Below are positions 43,801 through 52,553 of a stretch of DNA of 64,000 nucleotides, piece by piece. This stretch comes from Limnomonas spitsbergensis (lineage: Eukaryota > Chlorophyta > Chlorophyceae > Chlamydomonadales). The first letter of the stretch is position 1, and the number at the start of each line of letters is the position of its first letter. A program made the position numbers and the translations under genes. The notes under the pieces were generated by a model. The model was not told the DNA's origin and ran no database searches. It saw only the letters and a list, made by a program, of their open reading frames with translations. The stretch is from contig JAYJMM010000021.1 in assembly GCA_037349105.1 (NCBI GenBank), forward strand, positions 682,001 to 746,000. Direction: 5' to 3'.

Positions 43801-44113
43801 CATTTCGCAGACCGAAATTGAGCTTTGTGTACATCCAAAGCTCAGGTCCCATCCAGAAAGCTGTCTTAGGCTGGTCCTCGACCTTTATAGGGATCTGCAT
43901 GAACCCCGACCGGAGATCAACCTTGCTGAATATCTTGGCAGTGCCCAGGTTCTGAAAAATAGTCTCCATCCTGGGGATGGCAAATTCCTGCTTGGCCGTA
44001 CGCAGGTTTAACCTGCGCATATCGTGCGCTATTCGATGGTCTGTCCACTCCCCGGTTTCAGCACTCTTCTTGGCTGCTACTACTGAGTTGGCCGCAAACT
44101 TGATAGGCCCCCC
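40880..44113 (-). CDS. retroelement Pol: reverse transcriptase, RNase H and C5 cytosine-DNA methyltransferase
   Basis: From the frame change at the G8 run (44108-44115) to TGA at 40880. The RT reads KIFSKVDLRSGFMQIPI, FGLRNGPPFFQRMM and the catalytic box ALIDDLLVYSD (43711-43729), a DD pair. RNase H reads LLYTDFSKQGIGAVLGQ, then ITDHEPLTYL and HQNADIPSR, all Ty3/Gypsy style. Between RNase H and integrase sits a C5 methyltransferase: motif I LFEPFGGMCSGLEM (42440-42457), motif IV ECQDLSSAGKGRGL with the catalytic Cys (codon 42173-42175), motif VI LIENVAM (about 42040) and motif VIII-like HRTRNYWGN (about 41,905). The integrase zinc domain starts HAGTGHFGSHR. The first ATG is at 44020, but homology runs upstream to the frameshift. 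The MTase would methylate cytosines in DNA with AdoMet; its target is unknown. Confidence 0.85.
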   Translation of the reverse strand, partial: GGPIKFAANSVVAAKKSAETGEWTDHRIAHDMRRLNLRTAKQEFAIPRMETIFQNLGTAKIFSKVDLRSGFMQIPIKVEDQPKTAFWMGPELWMYTKLNFGLRNGPPFFQRMMEEEIARAGLSAFCVALIDDLLVYSDTPAEHIRHVELMLDMLHSVGLRAHPDKSLFGCATVEYLGHNVSAQGLTPHAAKIAAVMALPEPASVKNIQEVMGFLNFYRCYVPDFSKKAACINALLVQGVPFVWGPEQSQAFQLIKTEMCEGGRVLRRPDYSGTGPDGKGPPRPFLLYTDFSKQGIGAVLGQCDDSGREYMVACTSRSLNKSERNYSSFQGEMLAAVYAARTYRHMLFGCKVHLITDHEPLTYLMDNQTLVGQHARWALMLQELDITIVHRSGACHQNADIPSRSPLPSSADRIGARLDTVAPEPAAREEASGKQVALLTGLGRVNQWHADQIVRMAQEGRRRVQMLRAAEAAGVTAPVGQEISSAATDDDEQAQPVSTAEQAFSNRERSRTMISDVLADLPRVTPPHSPAGLDTACLSSGAVWAMETEGVVLFEPFGGMCSGLEMVLRAGIPVVQYLYADISEEVREIAGGRLLQLHRRFPQLLPVKAFDKAFRALPQDVYAITAEHLKEAGAQEGRQWFMVAGWECQDLSSAGKGRGLAGERSKSFFPLVKLLGTLQFLQGPRPPAYLIENVAMQLNQKSVKASVEAFQEVCRILGTPALFDAAQVGSYAHRTRNYWGNIAPAADIEFVIRASTRPHEGIVDDILDKGSKAQVVSCPDNGGYRINVTGQPRKVLPCLMATPSSYSFRNGQNGMVYRPMGDLQEPNANERERAMGYAVGSTLPRPDFPEAARRAALGRCMDSWALSAWLNVALECAKIMPAELTRRAKLPGQDRDPALGATLMSSHYALATAGNACSGSGEAAASYRQCLGESAAADWADAAQEPGGNTPEEQVDVGIKVTRDTESEKDQPGCPAGPSARVDVWADEPVLRFLREKTYVQGTELGEQTRIQRRAAPFQWESERGGVLMRLMPDGRRCVVPRPEDRLAVIQTAHAGTGHFGSHRTAFMVMQQHWWRGL

Positions 44114-47100
44114 CCTGGGGCACCTTGACTATGATGCCTGCCTCAATCATCGGCTGACACTTTTCCTTAAAAATCGCTGCCTTAGGCGGTGGCATATCCC
44201 TGGACTTCTGAAAGCACGAACTGACCTCGTCTTCTAAAGCCAGTGTAAACTCACCCTGCGTGCCGCAGTAGCCTGGTAGATCCTCCATGGAGTAAGCGAA
44301 TGCTCCTTGGCGATCCCGGAGGCTCTGCTCCAGGCTCTCCTGCTGCTCCGCAGTGAAGTCGGGATGCTTGCCCAGCAGCCACCCCTCCTTGGTCTTGACG
44401 TACTCTGCGGGTGGCTCCACTACTCCCCCCGGCTGGAACATGTCGATCATCACAGCCGCCTGCGGGTCGTCCACCGCGGGCGGCTCTTCCCCGCCAGTGG
44501 TGTTGCCGCTGTGCCATCTCTCCTGCTGGCTGCATGCACCTTTCCTGCTGGCGTCCCCCATGGGGCTGACTGCCGGCGGGCGCAACCATCCAGACGACAG
44601 CTTTGCTGCTGCCTCCTTTCCAGACACAAAAGCCCCTTGGCCTGCTGTAAATCCTCCTCCTCTCACTCCCTGCTCGGTAGCTCGCGCCCCCGGCACACAC
44701 ACCGACAGCAGTAGCCACACCAGTATCAGCTGGAGCGTTCCCGTAAGGATCCCTTTAATTGCTGTACAGGTGAGGAGTCCTCTGCACGCTGTCATCTTCC
44801 TCACGGGTTGCTGCGGTAACTGTTCTGCGGGCTGAACGCATGGCTCTGCATTCTGCGCTGGCAGCTGCTGTCCTTTGGCCCACGTGATCTCCAGGTCTAC
44901 CTGGCTGATCCTGAGTGGCAGGGCTGGGCAGTCCATTCCTGGCCTGCTGCCACGGTTCCTGTCTGCGGACGCCCTCTGCGCCTTTCCTGCGCGTCGCCTG
45001 GCCTTCTTTGAATTTTTTCCTTGCAACTTGGCAGTGTCAGCCCAAATCGCACTGGCCCTTTCTGGCCCTGCTCCTGGAATCTGTCCTGTGCTGCACTGTG
45101 CCATCCTCTCCTGCCTGTGGGTGGCGCGCTGCACAGCCTTGCTGCTGCCTGCACCCGCGGGCTCCTCTTGCCCACAGCCTCGTCGTATGGTTTCCCGCGC
45201 CCCTGCAACCCTCCTTGCGAGATCCTCGCCCCTGCCGGTTTGGGTATGGCTGCTGCGGCTGTCCGACGGCTGTTGGGTGTCCGCTCCTTCTGCTCTCCTC
45301 GTGTAGAGGGCTGATACTCTCTCCGTCAGCTCCTCCTGTAGCTCCCTGACCGCCCTGCTGTAACTTCCCATCCTGGGGTCCGGATCGGGCTGTGGTAGCA
45401 TTTTAAGTCGGAACAGCAGGCTAGCCTCCTGGCCCGCCTCTTGCTGCCCCATTTCCTGCCTTCGTAGCACGTCCAGCTGATCTACAAAGTTCCTGAGCAC
45501 TGCTACCCAGCGTCCCGTGCTGTACGCTGCTGGGTCACCCCAAGGCCCCTGTGCCGCTGTCTGTGCTGGCGGGCTGATCTGGGGGTCTCCTGGGCGCCCG
45601 TTGATCTCCTTGCCTGCTGCTGCCCCCTCGGGCCTGCAAGCGCGCTGGTCTGCTGCCTGCTGATGGCTGATCCCCGCTGTGACCTGGTTTGCCTCCTCCT
45701 CCAGCGTGATCCCTTTACCGAGCTCTATAGCGGCCCTCCTGCTTCTGCGCTCCTTCATCGCTGCCTGCTCCTGAAAGATGCCGCGCACCCACGCGCGCCT
45801 TAGCTGTGGCAGCTCTCCCACCATGCCATACCTTGGACTCCCTGGTCCTGGGCCGCTGTCTGCTGGCATATAATTGCCCTCTGCATCCCGAGCCTCTGCT
45901 CTGGTGACGCTATCCTCGTCCGGGGGCATGGCTCCTCCCTCGTGCCACTCCTCATCTGACTCAATGATCTCAACCAGTGGTGGTGGACCCTCTGAAACGT
46001 CGTCGCTGAACTCTGGGGTCCTGCTGTCCGAGTCCTCCGTGGGCGGTGTGCTGACAATGTCTAGGGGTGCCTGGGGCTCTGCCCGTCCCCTAGGCTCAGC
46101 TTCCAGTGCTGCTACCCCCAAGTCGTCCACGTACTCCAGCAGCTCCCATGAGGCTGCTGCTGCCCCAAATGTTACAAATGCCGCTTGGGTCCATTCTGGC
46201 TCCCCATCCTGGACAGGGTCGTCGGTGGCAGCCGCGGGCTCCTCCGCATAGGCGCCGCGCCTGCCCACCAGCCCATGTCCCATACTCGGCTGGTTCCTTA
46301 AGTCCTCCAATTCCTCCTCGATGCCTACTTCCCTTGCTCCTCTGAACAGGGGGTGCAGCGTGCGCACCCCTGCTGGGTGCGCCTGTCTCCACAACTGCGT
46401 CGTTATGACGTCCGCCTGCCAATAGGGCAGCACGCTGCTGGCCCTGTTGTCGTGCCACGCCCTCCGCTCCTGACGCACCCACTGGTGCACATATGCTGCC
46501 AGGCGTTCTACTGCGAACGGCGAGCGCGCCAGCTCGTCCTCTCCTTCCCACATGGCTCCTGATGCTGGCGTCTGCTGGGGTCCGTAAGGCCATGTTGGAC
46601 AGGCCGTTACCTCTGTAGGCGCCCACTGATCCTCTACACCCCACACGTGCCGCATGGCCGCTGACAGCTGTCCTGGGAGCAGGACCCTCTGCAGCGCCAT
46701 AAGCATGAGCGTCCACACTGTCGGGTCTGCTCCCCTAGCGTAGGTATAGGCATGGAACTCCGCCTCGTCTACTGACGCGCACTTAGTGACTGCCACGTCC
46801 TGCTGGTGCCTCGCGAACAGGTAGACGGGCATATCGTCGCGAGTCGCGTGCATGTGGATCCATGCCGATGAAACGGGCAACTCCTCATCAGCCATCTCCT
46901 CATAGTAGTAAGTTACTAGCTGCTGGACTGGGATGGCTGCCCTGGCGTCCCCTGGTGCTGGCCCCCACGGCACTGCTTGTCCTGCGACCGTCCTGGGGAT
47001 GACGATGGACGCCTCTATGGTCGCCTCACACCGCCCTGGCCTGCCTGGGTGACACAGCCCTACCCCCACTGGGGCCTGCTCTGTTGTTTCCACAAATCTC

Positions 47101-50100
47101 TCGTACTCGCCCATGGCTTGGGCTGGCACATAAAATGCGCGGTCTCTGAGGGCTGGATGCCCCATCAGCTCACGGACACAATCCATCGCCCACGGTGTGC
47201 GCATGAATCCTGGCTGCGCGCCCTGCCACATCCCCTCGGCCTGCGCAATGTCTGGCATGTCTGGGTGCGCCCAGCCTGCTGCATCCACCGCTGTGATGCC
47301 TGCTGCAATGGCGAGACTCACCATCTCGCTAACGCAGTATGCATAGATGGGGTGCCGCGACCATCCCCTCTGCATATAATCTGCCATATTTGTGCTGGGC
47401 TGGATGTATCCTTTGAGCGCAGCGCCCAGCATGACCGCTGTCACTGCGTCCCACGGGAAAATCATCCTGGCAACTGCCTGCATGGCTGCTGCCCTGTTAA
47501 CACATGTCTGCTCTCCGCCTCCCAGGAGCCTATGGTTCTGCAACCGACATGGCCCGTCCATGCACTCCGCTGGCACAGTCAGCATGGCCCCGGAGGTGGA
47601 CGCCGCTGGCATCTCTTCCCCCAGGCGGAAGTACTGCACAAAGGGCTCGCCTGCTGGCAGCGACTGCGGGGACGGCTGTATGTAGACGCGTTCTCTGCTG
47701 TAGGACCTGTCTCTGCTGAAGGACTGGTCAAGCTGGCTGCCCTCGCCCCTTGCGTCAGACCTCCCTCCCCTCTCGCTGCCGTGCTGTGTCTCTCCGTCCT
47801 CGTCGATACCTCCCCAAGCATTGCACCGAGAGGTAGTGCTTTTATGGGTCCTAACGGGCCCCGCCAGAGCGTCCAGCTGGCTCCCTGCTGCGGTCCCTCT
47901 GGCCGCTGGGTATCGCGACCCCGCTCTGGGTGGCTCCCCTGTCTTGGTGGCTGCTCCCGCTACCCCTCTGCCTGTGTCTTGATTGCCCTCCGGAGTACCT
48001 GGACATAACACGCCAAATTCTTCCTCATGCAAGGGTGAGGGTTCCTGAGGCTCATATCTGCCTGCTGAAAGGTTGGACCCTGAATCGGTCTCCCACCCGT
48101 CTACGTTGTGCTGGGGTACTGCCTCCCGCTCGCGTCTCTCAAACTCATCCCATTGCTCATCATACTTGTCCCATTCCCTGTCTAGGAACCTCTGCATCAG
48201 ATTTGGCCATCCTACACACGGAGCTGGGCACCCCCTCCTCTGGAGATCCCTCAAGAATTCTATCGCATGTGTTACGGATCTGGCCGACCCTGCAGGCATA
48301 GTCCCATAATGGTTCATGGCTAACGCCTCCACAGCCATCGTCCAGTGGTTTACCTGACTGGCTACCTGCCCTTCTGGCACCCTCTGGGGGGCCACCTGAA
48401 CTGGTCCTGCCTGACTGACCTCAGCCTGGTAGGCACCCCTGTCCTGGCTAATTTCCATGTGGCCTGTCATGAAGCACGTGTGACCTCCTGTCCCCTCCCA
48501 CCTTGGCTGCTCGCCCTGTTCCGGTGGTTCCTGTCGCGCTGGCGGTCCTGGCCACGCGCTTGGGCCTGCTGCTGCCTGCTGGAAGTCCCCTGCGCTGGGA
48601 GTCCCCATGGCTGTCTCGAAGTTCCTGCGCCGGCTCCCTATGGGCACCCCCTGGCCCCTGCCTGGGCCCCAGGCTCCATAGCTCCTTGCCGAGCCTGCAG
48701 GTGCCCCTGGCCTGTCGCCTGTCAGCCCGGCCTGCTCCGGGTTGGTGCACTCGTTGGCAAAGTGCCCAGGCTGGTTGCACTTGAAGCACAATCCACCATG
48801 GCGCGGTCCCAGGTGACGCCTAGGCTCTGCCACCCCGCTGCCCCCTGCCAGGGTTCTGTCTGTCGGACCGGGGCCTGGGCCTCGCTGGTGCTCCTGCCCC
48901 TGCCTGTAAGGCCTGGCAAACTCAGCAGGGTGCCGCTCCCTGGATCTGCCCCTGGGCTGGTCCCTGCTTGGTGACCGCTGCCTGCGGTCCCTGCTCCTCT
49001 CCTCACTGTTGCTGCGCCGCCCTGCGCCTTGCCTCTGGGTCCTGGCTGCCGGCGTTGGCACCGTCCCGTGGCGCCCCTCACTGATGGACCTTTCCGCGCT
49101 TCTGCTGCGCTGTCGCAGTCTTCTGTTCCCTGAGCCGCTCTCGTCGCTGCCATCAGAACCGTGCTGCTGCTGTTCTTCCTTTGGCTCCTCCATGCCGGCA
49201 GGCTCGATCTCCATGTCTGGTAACGGGGACGGGGTCCGTAACATTTCCCTGACGCACTCCGCCAACGCTGGGTCATTTTCAAATGGGAGCGGCTGCCCGT
49301 GGTTTGGCAATCCCCCCAAGTGCTGTGTTCCCAGAGCTTCCTGCATCTTGGTCAGCTCATCGGCACGCATGATGTACTCCTGGTGAACCTCTGCCATGGC
49401 TTGCTGAGCATTCTGGATGCTCTTCCAATTGGCCAGCTGGCCTTTTAGGTACCCCACAATTCCCGCTGCCTGCTTCCACATCTGACGTTCTCTCCACTTG
49501 AGAGCTGCTTTCAGCCCGTCAACTTGCCCGGTCAGCCTGCCGATGTTCCCGTCTCGACTGCTAGTCCCTGGTTCTGGGACCTTTTCGACGCTGCACTCTT
49601 CCTCTTCCTCCTCCTCTTCTTCCTGCGCTTCGTCATTGCTGCTGCTTGCTGGTTGCGTAGGAGGCCTTGCTGCGCTTGGCTGTCCCCGCAGCTGCCGCTG
49701 TTGCGCCTGCCTACCATCGCCGTCGCTGGCCTGCTGCGCACTAGGCCCTGCCACCTTTGGTTCCTTTGTCAGCTGCTGCTGCTGCTGCTGCTCTCCCCTG
49801 CTGCGCGCCGAGTTTGCCTGTGCAGCTCTGCCGGCTGCCGCTGTGCCATATCCCCTCTTCTGTGCTGCAGGCGGCACTGCCTGCACCGCAGGCGCTGTGT
49901 CAGGGGTCCGCGAAAAGACCTGAATCCTCCTCTCACACTCCTCCGCCGAGTGCTCGTTTGGCTTTCCGCACAAGGCGCACGGGTAGGCGGGGCATGCTGG
50001 CATGAAGTTCCTGACGCACTTTCTCTCACTGTCAGAGATTCTCACGGCTCTGCGCGCTCTTGTCACCTCCTCTGCGGTTGGTGCGGCGGCCTCTGCCACT

Positions 50101-52553
50101 GCTGCCTCGACTGGCACCAGCCTGTGCCTTTGTAGCCTGGGGTATACCTGGTTGCTGGGTCCTGCGTCCTGTCCAGCTCTCATGGCGGCACCTGCGCGTG
50201 TGGCCATGGAATGCTGTAAGAGCGGTTCGTGCTCTGTTTCAACTGTTGCAGCTGGCCACCCCTCTCTTTCTGCGAATCCGCACTGAATTCCTGCCCATGC
50301 CACTGCTGCTGCCTGGTACCCCCCTGCTGGGGATGCCCGCATTAGTGGCAGCGTAAGGTCCCTGACCCCTTGCGCTCTCTGTGGGCCCTCTCTGGGTCGT
50401 AAGGTCAGCCTTCCTGCTGCCTCTAAGACCCCGTTATACTTGAGGAACTCTGGGTTCCCTACCAAGTGCTCATATGCGTCCGGTGGTGTCTTAACGACCC
50501 TGACCACCGTGGGCTCCATAATGGCATTGGGCCCTCCGTATCCATACACCACATAAATGAACAGTACTCCATACAGATCTGCCCCTGCATTGTCTGTGGT
50601 ACGTATCTTCTCGTCCGTACGCACCAGCTCCGCCCCCATGGCAACTAATTGCTCTGCAATATTGACAGTGATGACATGGCACGTGCATGCGGAGTCCATG
50701 AGCGCTTTCTGAGCCACCAAGACCTTCCCATTGGCCATAAGTCCCACACACTGCTCCAGGTTGCTTCTGTCATTCTTGAAATACTGCAGCTTGGGTGCAG
50801 CTGTCACCGTTCTACCCTCTGGCCTGGTGTTACTGGTCTCACCCCTGTGGCCGGAGTTGTCTGCTCCCATGGGCATCGTGGTGAACGACAGCGCTGAGAG
50901 CCTCTCGTTCAGCTTGAACACCTGTAGGCGGATGTCAGACATATCGTCAGCTAGTTTACTCAATACCAGCCTCTTTGCCCCCTTCCTGGAGGGAGGTTCC
51001 ACGAATCCTGGCACTGGTTCCTCCTCCTGCAAAGGTTCTGTCATAAATGACTTAGGACGGGCGTTATGAACCGCCTGTTTGAAACCTGCAGGCTTGGGTA
51101 CCAGCCCAACCTGCGTCATGAGTGCTATGGACTCGCTGAGCATCTCTGCCATGGTCTGGTGCCATCCTTCCGGCTCAGCCTGCACCGTTGCATTGCTGAG
51201 ATGCGACACGTGGGCTGCCTGCTGCGCCTGACCTCCCTGGCCAGGCCCAGGCCTAGGATACTGTCTGTTGTTCTGATTCCTGTCATACGGCCTGCCTGCC
51301 GCCTGTCCCTGCTGCGGCCTTGGCGGCAGGGGATACTGCTGTTGCTGCGGATACTGCTGTTGCGGCTGTCTGGCCGGTCCAGGTGTGATGTCTGTAACCA
51401 GGGGCATAGGTCTGCGCTCATCCCTGGCCCTGGGCGCCCTGCAATCCCTGGCTAGGTGCGTCGTGCTACCACACTGGTAGCATGCCTTGGCTGCGCCTGA
51501 GCCACCCTCGGCGCTGTAATTTGCCGCCCCCGTTTGGTCCGCCCAGGTAACTCCTCTGGTTTTACCATCCATCCGCGCCTGTGGTACTGCTGCTGAGCCT
51601 GCGGGGTGCACAATTCCATCAAGGCGTGTCCGCATCTCCCACTGTCCTGCTCTCTCTTTTCTGCCCCTGTTGGGCTGTGCCTCTCCTTGGCCAGGCCCGC
51701 TGTTGGTAATCTGCCTGAAGCCGGTACCTCCCAGGTCACCCATTTCCAGGGCAAACCTCTCCCACAGCACCACCTGCTGCGTGAGTACTGCGATTTGGTC
51801 TTCATCGCTCATGCTGAGATACCCTGGCACCGTCATAACGAACTTGCTCAGCTTGGCTCTAGCAACTGCTGGAAGTCCGTCATGGAACATGCGCGAGACC
51901 GAGTGGCTTCTGCCGAAGTGATCTACTGCATCCCTTGAGATCTGCAGCAGCTCTGCCGTTGTCAGCACTCTGTGAGCAAATGCTTCCACCGTCTCCTCTG
52001 GCTTGACATCTGGGTCTAGAGTAGTCTTTACTCCTAGCCTGAGGTTGGTGATGGCCGTCCTCTCCTCTGAAGTTGGCTTTCCCACCTCCTCCTGGACCAC
52101 CCTGATCCACAAAGTGAGTAGCGAAGCTTCGCAACCCTGCCCCTCTGCTGGGGCTATCCACAGCTGTCCGATCCGCTCCACCTCTCTGGCAATTCTGTTT
52201 CCTGCGTGGGGCGCTGCCCTGATGGCTGCCATCAGTGGCCTCATGCTGGCCGGCTTGCTGTCCCACAGCTTGACCAGCGACTTGATCAGCAACGTCATAG
52301 CTGACGGCGACTGGCATGATCCAGCTATTTCACCTGCCACCACAGCCAATGCTGGCTGGTCATCTGACATTGCCAACCTGTTGTGCGATCCCCAGTATCC
52401 ACACGCCTGGCAATACTTCCTGGCTGCAACTGCGCCTGGGTGTGACATATCCAGGACTGGTACGTTGCCTTGGATGGCTGGGATCTTGGCAACCTTGGCT
52501 ACCCCTGCCAGCTGCAGTACCATCTGCTGCTGCAGCTGCAGGTTCACCCTCGC
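44058..52553 (-). CDS. retroelement Gag-like/protease-like polyprotein and start of RT
   Basis: About 2830 codons open after the in-frame TAG at 52554. The N-terminal 300 residues look Gag-like (helical, then GQGEAQPNRGRK). Knuckle 1 is CYQCGSTTHLARDC (51441-51483), knuckle 2 CFKCNQPGHFANEC (48747-48789), both CX2CX4HX4C. A variant CALCGKPNEHSAEEC lies between them. An aspartic-protease-like stretch, ALMDSACTCHVITVN, lies near 50,680, well before the second knuckle; DSA replaces the usual DTG/DSG. Long acidic, Gln-rich and Arg-Ser stretches follow. The final 60 residues are the RT N-terminus (EKCQPMIEAGIIVKVPQGG), which leaves the frame at the G8 run and stops at 44058. It is unusually long for a Gypsy Gag and may hold two Gag units. 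Confidence 0.75.
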   Translation of the reverse strand, partial: ARVNLQLQQQMVLQLAGVAKVAKIPAIQGNVPVLDMSHPGAVAARKYCQACGYWGSHNRLAMSDDQPALAVVAGEIAGSCQSPSAMTLLIKSLVKLWDSKPASMRPLMAAIRAAPHAGNRIAREVERIGQLWIAPAEGQGCEASLLTLWIRVVQEEVGKPTSEERTAITNLRLGVKTTLDPDVKPEETVEAFAHRVLTTAELLQISRDAVDHFGRSHSVSRMFHDGLPAVARAKLSKFVMTVPGYLSMSDEDQIAVLTQQVVLWERFALEMGDLGGTGFRQITNSGPGQGEAQPNRGRKERAGQWEMRTRLDGIVHPAGSAAVPQARMDGKTRGVTWADQTGAANYSAEGGSGAAKACYQCGSTTHLARDCRAPRARDERRPMPLVTDITPGPARQPQQQYPQQQQYPLPPRPQQGQAAGRPYDRNQNNRQYPRPGPGQGGQAQQAAHVSHLSNATVQAEPEGWHQTMAEMLSESIALMTQVGLVPKPAGFKQAVHNARPKSFMTEPLQEEEPVPGFVEPPSRKGAKRLVLSKLADDMSDIRLQVFKLNERLSALSFTTMPMGADNSGHRGETSNTRPEGRTVTAAPKLQYFKNDRSNLEQCVGLMANGKVLVAQKALMDSACTCHVITVNIAEQLVAMGAELVRTDEKIRTTDNAGADLYGVLFIYVVYGYGGPNAIMEPTVVRVVKTPPDAYEHLVGNPEFLKYNGVLEAAGRLTLRPREGPQRAQGVRDLTLPLMRASPAGGYQAAAVAWAGIQCGFAEREGWPAATVETEHEPLLQHSMATRAGAAMRAGQDAGPSNQVYPRLQRHRLVPVEAAVAEAAAPTAEEVTRARRAVRISDSERKCVRNFMPACPAYPCALCGKPNEHSAEECERRIQVFSRTPDTAPAVQAVPPAAQKRGYGTAAAGRAAQANSARSRGEQQQQQQLTKEPKVAGPSAQQASDGDGRQAQQRQLRGQPSAARPPTQPASSSNDEAQEEEEEEEEECSVEKVPEPGTSSRDGNIGRLTGQVDGLKAALKWRERQMWKQAAGIVGYLKGQLANWKSIQNAQQAMAEVHQEYIMRADELTKMQEALGTQHLGGLPNHGQPLPFENDPALAECVREMLRTPSPLPDMEIEPAGMEEPKEEQQQHGSDGSDESGSGNRRLRQRSRSAERSISEGRHGTVPTPAARTQRQGAGRRSNSEERSRDRRQRSPSRDQPRGRSRERHPAEFARPYRQGQEHQRGPGPGPTDRTLAGGSGVAEPRRHLGPRHGGLCFKCNQPGHFANECTNPEQAGLTGDRPGAPAGSARSYGAWGPGRGQGVPIGSRRRNFETAMGTPSAGDFQQAAAGPSAWPGPPARQEPPEQGEQPRWEGTGGHTCFMTGHMEISQDRGAYQAEVSQAGPVQVAPQRVPEGQVASQVNHWTMAVEALAMNHYGTMPAGSARSVTHAIEFLRDLQRRGCPAPCVGWPNLMQRFLDREWDKYDEQWDEFERREREAVPQHNVDGWETDSGSNLSAGRYEPQEPSPLHEEEFGVLCPGTPEGNQDTGRGVAGAATKTGEPPRAGSRYPAARGTAAGSQLDALAGPVRTHKSTTSRCNAWGGIDEDGETQHGSERGGRSDARGEGSQLDQSFSRDRSYSRERVYIQPSPQSLPAGEPFVQYFRLGEEMPAASTSGAMLTVPAECMDGPCRLQNHRLLGGGEQTCVNRAAAMQAVARMIFPWDAVTAVMLGAALKGYIQPSTNMADYMQRGWSRHPIYAYCVSEMVSLAIAAGITAVDAAGWAHPDMPDIAQAEGMWQGAQPGFMRTPWAMDCVRELMGHPALRDRAFYVPAQAMGEYERFVETTEQAPVGVGLCHPGRPGRCEATIEASIVIPRTVAGQAVPWGPAPGDARAAIPVQQLVTYYYEEMADEELPVSSAWIHMHATRDDMPVYLFARHQQDVAVTKCASVDEAEFHAYTYARGADPTVWTLMLMALQRVLLPGQLSAAMRHVWGVEDQWAPTEVTACPTWPYGPQQTPASGAMWEGEDELARSPFAVERLAAYVHQWVRQERRAWHDNRASSVLPYWQADVITTQLWRQAHPAGVRTLHPLFRGAREVGIEEELEDLRNQPSMGHGLVGRRGAYAEEPAAATDDPVQDGEPEWTQAAFVTFGAAAASWELLEYVDDLGVAALEAEPRGRAEPQAPLDIVSTPPTEDSDSRTPEFSDDVSEGPPPLVEIIESDEEWHEGGAMPPDEDSVTRAEARDAEGNYMPADSGPGPGSPRYGMVGELPQLRRAWVRGIFQEQAAMKERRSRRAAIELGKGITLEEEANQVTAGISHQQAADQRACRPEGAAAGKEINGRPGDPQISPPAQTAAQGPWGDPAAYSTGRWVAVLRNFVDQLDVLRRQEMGQQEAGQEASLLFRLKMLPQPDPDPRMGSYSRAVRELQEELTERVSALYTRRAEGADTQQPSDSRSSHTQTGRGEDLARRVAGARETIRRGCGQEEPAGAGSSKAVQRATHRQERMAQCSTGQIPGAGPERASAIWADTAKLQGKNSKKARRRAGKAQRASADRNRGSRPGMDCPALPLRISQVDLEITWAKGQQLPAQNAEPCVQPAEQLPQQPVRKMTACRGLLTCTAIKGILTGTLQLILVWLLLSVCVPGARATEQGVRGGGFTAGQGAFVSGKEAAAKLSSGWLRPPAVSPMGDASRKGACSQQERWHSGNTTGGEEPPAVDDPQAAVMIDMFQPGGVVEPPAEYVKTKEGWLLGKHPDFTAEQQESLEQSLRDRQGAFAYSMEDLPGYCGTQGEFTLALEDEVSSCFQKSRDMPPPKAAIFKEKCQPMIEAGIIVKVPQGGAYQVCGQLSSSSQEEC

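Noticed and set aside
46977..48008. 343-codon + strand frame inside the retroelement
   Set aside because: Antisense shadow of the Gag-like polyprotein; composition mirrors its codon bias and it has no motif of its own.
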